Part shown: positions 37,719 to 45,231 of the stretch, in pieces | Layout: each line of letters starts with the position of its first letter | Position numbering within the stretch: the stretch's first letter is position 1 | DNA from: Sphingomonas sp. HDW15A | Lineage (GTDB): Bacteria; Pseudomonadota; Alphaproteobacteria; Sphingomonadales; Sphingomonadaceae | Direction of reading: 5' to 3' | Length of the DNA: 64,000 bases | NCBI RefSeq assembly: GCF_011301715.1 | Contig: NZ_CP049870.1 | Span: forward strand, 868,001-932,000 | The notes under the pieces: generated by a model | Seen by the model: the letters and a program-made list of their open reading frames with translations, nothing else | Databases searched by the model: none | Told to the model about the DNA's origin: nothing | Program-made: the position numbers and the translations under genes

Positions 37719-38707
37719 GTGCGTTCCAATTCGATAAGCTCGCGAACGGCATTGGCGGCCTCTAAGACAGCCCCATCATCCCAATTGCCGGCACGCGGCT
37801 CGTCGACGGTGCCGACAAGCTTTTGCGACCGAAGATAGTTCCAGATGTGCCGAAGATCGCGGTTGCGATGGCGTCGCTCTCCCGGCGTGGCGCCGAGCCG
37901 CCTTTTGCCCTTGTCGGTAAGCATGATCGGGATCATGCCGACGGGCTTTCCGGTCTGGATGGCTTCAGAAAGCATCGAGATGCTGTCGGCCGTGACGAAG
38001 ATCTCGTCTGCGTCATGCATGAGCGAGGCGAAGCGGATTGCCGGGTCCTCGATGAGCCGGTGCGGAGAGGACAGGCGTTCGCGAACGACATCGAGCACGT
38101 CCGGCGGAGTCCGCCGGCTACCGATCGCGATCACACACCCGCCGTGCCGCCTTGCACGCTCGAGCAATGCATCCACCGCATCGGCCGTGGCGGCCTTGTC
38201 GAGTGACCAATATTTGGTCGGCCCGCCCAGCGCGAGAAGGAGGTGCGGTCGAGGAAGAGCGTTGAAAAGGTCAGACTCCGCGGCATTGGGCTCGTGCGGA
38301 CGGCCGAGCCGGCTCATCGGCATCGGTAAGAGGAGCACATTGTCATGCCGCGGAACCGGGTATTGGCGCGTCGTAATGACCAGGTCGAAGGCCCGGGGGT
38401 CGACGCGCGGATGCCCGATCAGGGCCAGCTTCGAGCCGTGATGCTTCTTGAGCCACCGTGCGGTGGCGACACTTCGCCGGCCGATGGCGATTACGAGGTC
38501 CGGCCAGGGCGGGGTCAACTGGCGCCTTGCTTCCGGGGTCAGCGAGAGAAGAGATGTGCCGAGGAAGCGCGGCGGAACAGCGCGAGCCAGGTTGTAGGAA
38601 AGCTTCTTGACCTCGAACGGCGCGCCAACCAGCTCGGCCAGGGCTAGCAGCTGGTTATTGTCGCCGGTCTTGTCGCCGGTGAGCGCCCAGATGACCTTAT
38701 CGGTCAT
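37715..38707 (-). CDS. ELM1-family (DUF1022) protein, GT-B-like
   Basis: From ATG 38707 the product is 330 residues beginning MTDKVIWALTGDKTGDNNQL. It contains PWPDLVIAIGRRSVATARWL, IGHPRVDPRAFDLVIT, PHLLLALGGPTKYWSLD and VTADSISMLSEAIQTGKPVGM, all marks of the ELM1 (mitochondrial fission protein) family. Bacterial members show a GT-B-like double Rossmann fold and sit in polysaccharide clusters, so a transferase function is likely (inference). The start overlaps the flippase stop (ATGA), and its stop overlaps the next start. Confidence 0.85.
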   Translation of the reverse strand: MTDKVIWALTGDKTGDNNQLLALAELVGAPFEVKKLSYNLARAVPPRFLGTSLLSLTPEARRQLTPPWPDLVIAIGRRSVATARWLKKHHGSKLALIGHPRVDPRAFDLVITTRQYPVPRHDNVLLLPMPMSRLGRPHEPNAAESDLFNALPRPHLLLALGGPTKYWSLDKAATADAVDALLERARRHGGCVIAIGSRRTPPDVLDVVRERLSSPHRLIEDPAIRFASLMHDADEIFVTADSISMLSEAIQTGKPVGMIPIMLTDKGKRRLGATPGERRHRNRDLRHIWNYLRSQKLVGTVDEPRAGNWDDGAVLEAANAVRELIELERT

Positions 38708-40008
38708 GCCTTTGCCCGAATTCGCTTGAGTTCGCGCCGCAGAGCCATCGCCATCGCCAGCATCATGGCGATCCTGCCAGCCAGGAAGGCGGCGCCGGCG
38801 CCCACGAGCCCGTAACGCTCGGCCAGCGGAAAGATCAGGGCGACGTAGGTGAAGGCGCCCGTCATGTTGGCGTAAAGGGGAGCGTTCACCTTGCCGACGG
38901 CGTGGAGCATAGCCGGGATCGGGAAGGTGACAGTCATCAGGAGCGGCACACCGAGCAGAACGACCATCACCGGATAAGCGCCGACGAACTCCTGTCCAAA
39001 AGCAACGCGGAGCAGCCATTCGCCGCCGAACAGGATGATCAGAAGAACGGCAGTTCCAGCCAGCGCAGATAGGGTCATCGTGCGCGCCATGAGCTGCCAC
39101 GGCGCCTTCTCGCGGTGATCGAGACGCATGACTTCCGGATAAAAAGCCTTGTTGAGGAAGTCGGTCGGCTTCTGGGCAGCGTCGGCGATCGTCGAGGCGA
39201 CGCGGTAGAGGCCTGCTGCCGCAGGAGAAAGCACGGCACCTACGAGCAGGCGGGCGAGGGGTCCCCAGGCGGTGTTGAGAGAGCTGTTGAGATTGATGCT
39301 GACTGCGAACTGCCAGCCACGGTCCATCTCGGAAGCGTCGAGGGACGGTCGGATGCCTTTAAGCTTGTCGTGCCGCTTGAGCTCCCGCCATGCCATCGTC
39401 CAGGTCGCGAGATCGCCAAGCAGGTCGCTGACGAACCATATGGCGAGGAATGCGAGGAAGGGCCACTCCTGCCACCAGCCGATAACCGCGAGCATGGCGC
39501 GAAGGTTCGGTGTCACCGTTCCCTGCCAACCCAAGAGGTCGAAGCGATCGAACACGCGAAGCACGCCGCTCGCGGCCCCCGCGCCCATCAGCGGGAGGAG
39601 GAGGCAGTAAGCGACGGCAGCGGGGATGATGTCCGCGGGAATGCCGAACACGCCCGCCACGAACGGCAGGAGAAGCATCGCCCCGGCCATGGTCAGGATA
39701 CCGCTGGCGAGATCCAGGCCGACCGCGAAGCCGACCGCCCGCTTGAACAGCGGGATATTGCCTTCCCGCAGGGCCGGGCCACCGTAGCGGACAACGACCT
39801 GCCAGCTGTTGAACTTCGTAAGACCGCTGGCCGCCTGCGCGTAGCTGTGAACGAGGATCAGTATGCCGAAAGCGGCGACGCCCAGCGACCGCCCGGCAAA
39901 AGCCAGGGTGATGAGACCGCCGACGCCCGCTACGACTTTTGAAACAGCGAGGTAGGAGGTGTTCTTAAGGAGGGATCGGAGGTGCCGATCCTGGAACCAG
40001 TCTCTCAT
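38704..40008 (-). CDS. Polysaccharide flippase (Wzx/MATE-like oligosaccharide transporter)
   Basis: This 434-residue protein has 12 or so membrane helices and begins with a short charged end (RDWFQDRHLRSLLKNTSYLA), followed by SKVVAGVGGLITLAFAGRSLG, typical of the polysaccharide biosynthesis flippase family. It probably moves a lipid-linked oligosaccharide to the periplasm. It is the first gene of the minus-strand unit with the ELM1-family and putative glycosyltransferase genes, and its stop overlaps the next start. The upstream gap contains a hairpin repeat. Confidence 0.87.
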   Translation of the reverse strand: MRDWFQDRHLRSLLKNTSYLAVSKVVAGVGGLITLAFAGRSLGVAAFGILILVHSYAQAASGLTKFNSWQVVVRYGGPALREGNIPLFKRAVGFAVGLDLASGILTMAGAMLLLPFVAGVFGIPADIIPAAVAYCLLLPLMGAGAASGVLRVFDRFDLLGWQGTVTPNLRAMLAVIGWWQEWPFLAFLAIWFVSDLLGDLATWTMAWRELKRHDKLKGIRPSLDASEMDRGWQFAVSINLNSSLNTAWGPLARLLVGAVLSPAAAGLYRVASTIADAAQKPTDFLNKAFYPEVMRLDHREKAPWQLMARTMTLSALAGTAVLLIILFGGEWLLRVAFGQEFVGAYPVMVVLLGVPLLMTVTFPIPAMLHAVGKVNAPLYANMTGAFTYVALIFPLAERYGLVGAGAAFLAGRIAMMLAMAMALRRELKRIRAKA

Positions 40009-40060
40009 CGGCTCATGGGGCGAGGGGTGGCAGGAGGGCGGGGCTTAGCCCATGAGCGCC

Positions 40061-40103
40061 GTCATTGCGAGCGTAGCGAAGCAATCCGCAAAGATTGCTT
40101 CGC
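40061..40103. repeat. Dispersed-repeat-like hairpin element
   Basis: GCGAAGCAATC at 40076-40086 and its perfect reverse complement GATTGCTTCGC at 40093-40103 form an 11-base-pair stem with a six-base loop. The left flank reads GTCATTGCGAGCGTAGC, a form seen in repeated intergenic hairpins of several proteobacteria. It sits between the diverging-stop ends of the flippase start and the EF-G-like stop. It could act as a transcription terminator or mRNA stabiliser. Confidence 0.6.
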
Positions 40104-40126
40104 CAACGCTTCCTCCTCACCTGACC

Positions 40127-42160
40127 TCAGGCCGGTTCCGACACCTTCTGCACGACCTTGTCGGCAAGCGTGCCGTTCAATTCGGCCAGGTGGTCGTAGT
40201 TCGCTTCGTAGGTCGCAAGACCCTGGCTAAGCGAGCGGAACTCGGCCTCCAGTCCATTGAGCTCGGCTTCCGGGATGAGTGCATCGACTCGGTCCCATCC
40301 TGGCCAACCGTCCCGGGGTCCCATCCCCAGCATCTGGCCGCGTCGCGAGGCGACGGTGGAACTGACCTTCGAGCTCGAGTTCGAGGGAGAGACCACGCTG
40401 ATCTTGTGGACCGGCTCGAGAAGGTGCGGTGTTGCGGCCGCCAGCGCCTCGCTCATGGCGATGCGGCCAGCGGTGCGAAAGGCCAGCTCGCTGCTGTCGA
40501 CGCTATGATAGCTGCCATCAACGAGTGTGACTGCGACGTCCACCACTGGGAAGCCGAGCGGGCCCTTCGCCATGGCGTCCTTCACGCCTTGCTCGACCGC
40601 CGGGATATACTGGCGCGGGATTGCGCCCCCGTGGATCTTTTCCTCGAACTTGAAGCCCTCGCCGCGGCCGAGGGGCCGGATTTCGATGATGACGTCACCG
40701 AACTGCCCATGGCCGCCGGACTGTTTCTTGTGACGGCCATGTTGGCGGACCGGTTTGCGGATCGATTCCCGGTAGCCGATGGTCGGGGCCCGGCTCGATA
40801 CCGCTACGCCATAGCGCCGCTTCAGCTTCGCGATGACCATGTTCAGGTGCTCGTCGTTAACGCCGCGAAGGCGAAGCTCGTGACTGGCTTCGTCGTGCTC
40901 GACAGTCAGCGCCTCGTCTTCCTCGGTCAGGCGGGCAAGCGCTCCGGCGAGACGGACGTCGTCCTTGCGGTCGGAAGGCTCAATCGCCAGCGAGGCGTTG
41001 CGCGCGACAGGCGGCAAATCGATCATTGGCGGACACCCGCCGGTGCACAACCATTGCCCAGCTTTGACGTCATCCACCTTGGCAATGGCGACGATGTCGC
41101 CATTGCGCGCTTCGCCAACCTTTGTTGTCTTCTCGCCCTGGACTGAAAACAAGGCGCCCAGGCGGGCCGAGTCCGAGCCGTTGGCCTTTACGTCTGCGCC
41201 TTCGCGAATGGATCCACCGAGCGTCCGCGCCAGTGCGAGTCTGCCGACCGAGCCGCCGTGGCTGACCTTGAAAACGTAAGCAGAGGGCGCCGTGACAGAC
41301 AGGCGCTCCGCTGTTTGCGCAGGGGTTGGCGTTTCGTGACGGAGTGCTTTCAGCAAGCGGCGAACGCCCCAGCTCGAGGCGGCCGACCCAAAGAGTACCG
41401 GAACACCGAGGTTTTCGCTGGTCTCGCGCGCGAGGTCGGCGACGATGGTCGATTGCGCGGGCACCTCGTCCATCAGCAATTGCTCCAGGAGAGCGTCGTC
41501 ATGATCGGCCAACTGCTCGAGCATCTGGGTCCGCGCCTTCTTTTCGTCTTCGGCGATTTCGCTCGGGATCTCGATCTGCGTCGAGGCCTTGCCGGGCTCA
41601 TAATGGTAGGCTCGCTCAAGAGCGAGATCGATGAAGCCCGTGACCTTTTCGCCTTCGCGGATCGGGATCTGGCGGGCGATCAGGGGAGAAACGCTCATCG
41701 GCTGCAGGGCGGCAAGGAGATCCCGAATGCGGCCACGGGCCTGGTCAATCCGGTTGACGAAAATGAGGTGCGGGATTGCAAGCTCGTCGAGCAATCGAAG
41801 CGCGGGCGCGGCGAGCGCGGCTCGGGCAGGGTCGGGATCGACCACTACGATTGCGAGGTCGGCGACGGCAATCCCACGCAGGCCATCGGCCGCGAAGCCA
41901 ACCGACCCAGGTGCGTCGATGATGGCAAACTTATCGCCGAGGTAATCGAAGTGAAGGAGATTGAGTTCAGTAGAGCCGCCCCGGCCGCGCGCCTCGGGAC
42001 TGGAGTCCCCGACGCTTGATCCATTATCCGTCGAACCTTGGCGGTCGATTGCGCCGGAAGCGAACAGCAATGCTTCCGCGAGACTAGTCTTGCCCGCGCC
42101 GGCCGGTCCGACCAGCGCGATAACCCTCGTGCCTTTAGTAGGTCCGTCAGTTTGGGGCAT
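40127..42160 (-). CDS. EF-G-like translational GTPase
   Basis: The 677-residue protein has EF-G domain order, with G1 GPAGAGKT at residues 18-25, G3 DAPGS at 82-86 and G4 NRID at 136-139. Domains II to V follow, including GGHGQFGDVIIEIRPLGRGE in domain IV/V. Canonical elongation factor G has DTPGH at G3; here Ser replaces the catalytic His, and G4 is NRID rather than NKMD. Such EF-G-like proteins occur beside normal EF-G in alphaproteobacteria and actinobacteria, with uncertain function. It is divergent from the SphA-like gene. Confidence 0.9.
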   Translation of the reverse strand: MPQTDGPTKGTRVIALVGPAGAGKTSLAEALLFASGAIDRQGSTDNGSSVGDSSPEARGRGGSTELNLLHFDYLGDKFAIIDAPGSVGFAADGLRGIAVADLAIVVVDPDPARAALAAPALRLLDELAIPHLIFVNRIDQARGRIRDLLAALQPMSVSPLIARQIPIREGEKVTGFIDLALERAYHYEPGKASTQIEIPSEIAEDEKKARTQMLEQLADHDDALLEQLLMDEVPAQSTIVADLARETSENLGVPVLFGSAASSWGVRRLLKALRHETPTPAQTAERLSVTAPSAYVFKVSHGGSVGRLALARTLGGSIREGADVKANGSDSARLGALFSVQGEKTTKVGEARNGDIVAIAKVDDVKAGQWLCTGGCPPMIDLPPVARNASLAIEPSDRKDDVRLAGALARLTEEDEALTVEHDEASHELRLRGVNDEHLNMVIAKLKRRYGVAVSSRAPTIGYRESIRKPVRQHGRHKKQSGGHGQFGDVIIEIRPLGRGEGFKFEEKIHGGAIPRQYIPAVEQGVKDAMAKGPLGFPVVDVAVTLVDGSYHSVDSSELAFRTAGRIAMSEALAAATPHLLEPVHKISVVSPSNSSSKVSSTVASRRGQMLGMGPRDGWPGWDRVDALIPEAELNGLEAEFRSLSQGLATYEANYDHLAELNGTLADKVVQKVSEPA

Positions 42161-42340
42161 GCGACTCTCCTTCGTCCGTCGTTAGGGGCGGGCGCGTGAG
42201 TCGCGTCGGAATGGCGCACTCACGCGCACTACCGAAACAATCAGCGTCGGACTCTTCCGGGCGAATTGCAAGAGCCGCCCGTCGCACCCCTGCAGCGTCC
42301 CGTCGGTGGAAACGAAATCGCCCATTCGCTCCGGTCAAAA

Positions 42341-42418
42341 ATGGGGTTTTCCCCCATAGGCGGAGCAGGTTGCGCAGCCGTAACCTCGCCCGAAAGGAAG
42401 CATGGCTTCCTGGTTACG
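42341..42418 (+). promoter_or_regulatory. Structured leader upstream of SphA-like gene
   Basis: Two hairpins lie just before the SphA-like start. The first pairs ATGGGG (42341-42346) with CCCCAT (42352-42357). The second pairs AGGAAGC (42395-42401) with GCTTCCT (42405-42411), extended by CGTAACC (42379-42385) and GGTTACG (42412-42418). The second stem ends six bases before ATG 42425 and overlaps the likely ribosome site (ACGAGG). It may control translation, but no known riboswitch class is recognised. Confidence 0.4.
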
Positions 42419-42424
42419 AGGCTT

Positions 42425-43516
42425 ATGCACATGATTTCAAAGACGCGCTTGTTTGGCCGGCCGGTATTCCGCTCGGTGAATACCGCTCTCAGGATATTGG
42501 TGGGCTGCGGCATTATCGTCTGGGGAAGCTCTGCCAATGCGACCGAGAGCGGCACCAGCGTCTACTTGCTAGGCACCGGTGGGCCAGGCGCAGCGATCAT
42601 GCCGCCACTCGAGGGTATTTTCGTCGACAATACATCCTACCTTTACGATGGCAGTGCGGGCGGGAGCCGCGATTTCATACTTGGCGGCAACGTCGCTTCG
42701 GGTCTCGAGGCCTCGGCATTCATCAATATCACGTCGGCACTGTGGGTCCCGTCTACCAGCTTTGCGGGTGGAACACTCGCTCTGGGGATGGCGGTCCCGG
42801 TAGGCGGGCCGTCTATCGACGCCTCCGCGGTTATTTCAGGTCCCCGAGGTAACCAAGTCGGAGTGTCTGCCGAGGACTCCACGTTCACGCTGGGAGATCC
42901 GCTCCTCCTTGCCGCGCTCGGCTGGAAGTCTGGAAAGTGGCATTTCCAGGCGAGTACGATGGTGAACATCCCCGTCGGCGACTATGATTATGGCGAACTG
43001 GCCAATATTTCATTCAATCGCTGGGCGAGCGATTTTTCCCTCGCGACAAGTTGGCATGATCCCGAGAGCGGCTGGGACATATCGGCCAAGGCCGGCGTCA
43101 CCTTCAATGGCACCAACAAGAAAACGGATTACGACAGCGGAACGGAATTCCACCTGGAAGGCGCCATCGAGAAGACCCTGAGCCCGCATTTCTCACTCGG
43201 GGTCATTGGCTACCACTTCGAGCAGTTGAGCGGCGACAGCGGCGACGGCGCGGCCCTGGGATCATTCAGAGGCCGGGTGACTGCACTGGGCGGTACAGCC
43301 GCTACCCATTTCAAGGTCGGGCCAATCCCCATGGCACTACGGTTGAAGGTCCTTGAAGAATTCAATGTCAAGAACAGGATGAAGGGCACCGTCGGCCTGA
43401 TCAGCCTGGCCTTCCCCATCAGCGTCAAGATGCCCCCGGGCAGAACCCCGCTGAGTAAAAGACAAGACAAGCGCGGCGGACAATGCAACGTGAGTTGGAA
43501 CTCAAGCTCGACATAA
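42425..43516 (+). CDS. SphA-like outer-membrane protein (phenol-meta transporter family)
   Basis: From ATG 42425 the product is 363 residues with a signal peptide (TALRILVGCGIIVWGSSANA). The mature part is rich in alternating beta strands: GTSVYLLGTGGPGAAIMPP, then PLLLAALGWKSGKWHFQAST, IPVGDYDYGELANISFN and LGVIGYHFEQLSGD. These are the family's marks in SphA and COG4313 proteins, thought to be outer-membrane channels. I take the first ATG after the leader; the ATG at 42431 is an alternative. The 3' end overlaps the CYTH-CHAD gene by 34 bases. Confidence 0.82.
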   Translation: MHMISKTRLFGRPVFRSVNTALRILVGCGIIVWGSSANATESGTSVYLLGTGGPGAAIMPPLEGIFVDNTSYLYDGSAGGSRDFILGGNVASGLEASAFINITSALWVPSTSFAGGTLALGMAVPVGGPSIDASAVISGPRGNQVGVSAEDSTFTLGDPLLLAALGWKSGKWHFQASTMVNIPVGDYDYGELANISFNRWASDFSLATSWHDPESGWDISAKAGVTFNGTNKKTDYDSGTEFHLEGAIEKTLSPHFSLGVIGYHFEQLSGDSGDGAALGSFRGRVTALGGTAATHFKVGPIPMALRLKVLEEFNVKNRMKGTVGLISLAFPISVKMPPGRTPLSKRQDKRGGQCNVSWNSSST

Positions 43517-45051
43517 ACGCCCGCGACGCAGAGCGGCTGAAGCACGAGCCTCTGCTCGCTTGGGCTCCCGTTTCCCACAAACACGAATTGACGGTCTTTT
43601 TCGACACTCCGAAGCGCAAGCTCAAGAAGGCCGGCTTCATGTTCCGAATTCGGCATTCCGGGCGATCGTTCGTGCAGACGGTGAAGGCGAGCGGCACAGG
43701 CGCCGGATTGTTCGAGCGGTCCGAATGGGAATGGCGGGTGCACTCCATGGATCCGGACTTCACGGTCTTGGACCAAACGCCGCTGGGAAGCATCTTGACC
43801 GCCCGAACACGCGCCAGGCTCCAGCCCGTTGCGCGGATGCAGATCAATCGAACCACCTGGCTGCTGGACGACGGCGAATGCCTCATTGAAGTCACGGCGG
43901 ACCAAGGATTTGTAGCCGTGGACGGCACGCAGGCACCCGTGTCGGAACTCGAGCTGGAGCTCAAGCTAGGATCGCCAAGAGTTCTGTTCCGTTTTGCCGA
44001 CAAGCTCGCGCGCAGATTCGCGCTACGGCTCGGCGTTCTGAGCAAGGCTGATCGCGCTTTCGCCCTGGCTGATGACGAGCCCGTCAAGCCTGTCAAAGCC
44101 GGCAAGGTGAAGCTCCGTCCCGACATGTCCATCGCCGATGGCCTGTCGGAGATCGCATTGTCCTGTCTCAAGCAATTCCGATTGAACGAACCGTTGCTCG
44201 TTGAGCGGCGAGACGCTGAAGCGCTTCACCAGATGCGAGTGGCAATCCGCCGGCTGAGGTCGGCCCTCCATCTCTTCGCGAGCGTGATTAAGAACGACCG
44301 CGACTTCCGCCGGGTGGCAAAGGGAATGCGCAGTCTGGGCTTGCGGTTAGGCGAGGCGCGAAACCTGGACGTCTTCATCGACGGGTTGGGGGATGCCGCC
44401 GCTGACCTCGCCCCGCTTTGCCACATCCGCGACGAGCATTATGCGAGGATCATCTGTGGGCTGGATTCGCCGAAGATCCGGCGGCTGATGCTGCGCACGG
44501 TGCGCTGGGCGACGGTGGGCGGCTGGCGCGAAAAGAAAAAGGCCAGACTTCCTCTCGGTGACTTCATGCGCGACCGGATCGAAGACGCATGGGCGCTGGT
44601 CACCAGTTCGGGAGAAAGCCTGGTCACGCTAAGCGAAAAGGACCGCCACCGCGTGCGGATCCATGTGAAGAAACTCCGCTATGCGCTCGAATTCGCGGGA
44701 GGTTTGTTCAAAGGCGTGCCAGATCATCGACGACGCTTTTCTGTCGCGATCGAAGATTTGCAGGAGCAGTTAGGCTATCTCAACGACCTAAGGGTCGCGC
44801 GCCTCCTGGTCTGCGAATATTGCGACGACTGGGTCACCGAAAAGCTGCCCGACGCCCGCAAAGAAGCGGCGATACTCGCGAAGGCAGAGCGCTGTTTCAA
44901 GCGACTCCTGGAAATTGGGCCTTACTGGCGAGAGCCCGAACCTACGCCGCAGCCAGCAGTCGCTGTTCGCCGGCCAGCTTCAGCAGCGCCGCCTGCAGCT
45001 TCTCGAACGCGCGCACCTCGATCTGCCGGTGTCGCTCCCGCTCCCGGCTGA
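43483..45051 (+). CDS. CYTH and CHAD domain protein (putative inorganic triphosphatase)
   Basis: The 522-residue protein has an N-terminal CYTH domain starting MQRELELKLDI (the ExExK motif) with paired basic and acidic residues of the triphosphate tunnel. A CHAD domain of histidine-rich helices follows (EALHQMRVAIRRLRSALHLF and RHRVRIHVKKLRYALEFAGG). The CYTH domain hydrolyses triphosphate or related phosphates; CHAD binds polyphosphate. The usual end appears to be around PYWRE at residue 485. The last 37 residues (Pro/Ala/Arg-rich) are encoded by the antisense strand of an rpoH relic, so the tail looks acquired. The ATG overlaps the SphA-like gene. Confidence 0.88.
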   Translation: MQRELELKLDINARDAERLKHEPLLAWAPVSHKHELTVFFDTPKRKLKKAGFMFRIRHSGRSFVQTVKASGTGAGLFERSEWEWRVHSMDPDFTVLDQTPLGSILTARTRARLQPVARMQINRTTWLLDDGECLIEVTADQGFVAVDGTQAPVSELELELKLGSPRVLFRFADKLARRFALRLGVLSKADRAFALADDEPVKPVKAGKVKLRPDMSIADGLSEIALSCLKQFRLNEPLLVERRDAEALHQMRVAIRRLRSALHLFASVIKNDRDFRRVAKGMRSLGLRLGEARNLDVFIDGLGDAAADLAPLCHIRDEHYARIICGLDSPKIRRLMLRTVRWATVGGWREKKKARLPLGDFMRDRIEDAWALVTSSGESLVTLSEKDRHRVRIHVKKLRYALEFAGGLFKGVPDHRRRFSVAIEDLQEQLGYLNDLRVARLLVCEYCDDWVTEKLPDARKEAAILAKAERCFKRLLEIGPYWREPEPTPQPAVAVRRPASAAPPAASRTRAPRSAGVAPAPG

Positions 45052-45135
45052 CACCCTAGACCTGGCTGAGGTCCTCAAGCGTCTTTGGCTCCTCAGACGT
45101 TCTCCGCTCAAGGAGAATATGCTCCTCGCGGTGCT
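44942..45135 (-). pseudogene. Relic of the 3' end of rpoH
   Basis: The minus strand reads EEHILLERRTSEEPKTLEDLS, then a TAG in place of the tyrosine codon, then QIEVRAFEKLQAALLKLAGE and QRLLAAA with TAG at 44942-44944. It parallels the last 55 or so residues of the intact rpoH product, with one two-codon insertion. It matches rpoH only in this part. It is in direct orientation to rpoH (47147-48055), and the BBE-type gene lies between the copies. It is clearly non-functional. Sequence identity by eye is roughly 80 percent. Confidence 0.85.
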
Positions 45136-45231
45136 GGTGGACAGGCACCTGTCCAACACCACCAGAATTGCCGCCCACCATCATTCTTCCGAGCCGTTGC
45201 GTCCGATAAAGCGAGCCAAGGAAACCATGCG

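Noticed and set aside
43210..43905. Long minus-strand frame opposite the SphA-like and CYTH-CHAD genes
   Set aside because: It is an antisense shadow of two well-supported genes, with no domain signal.
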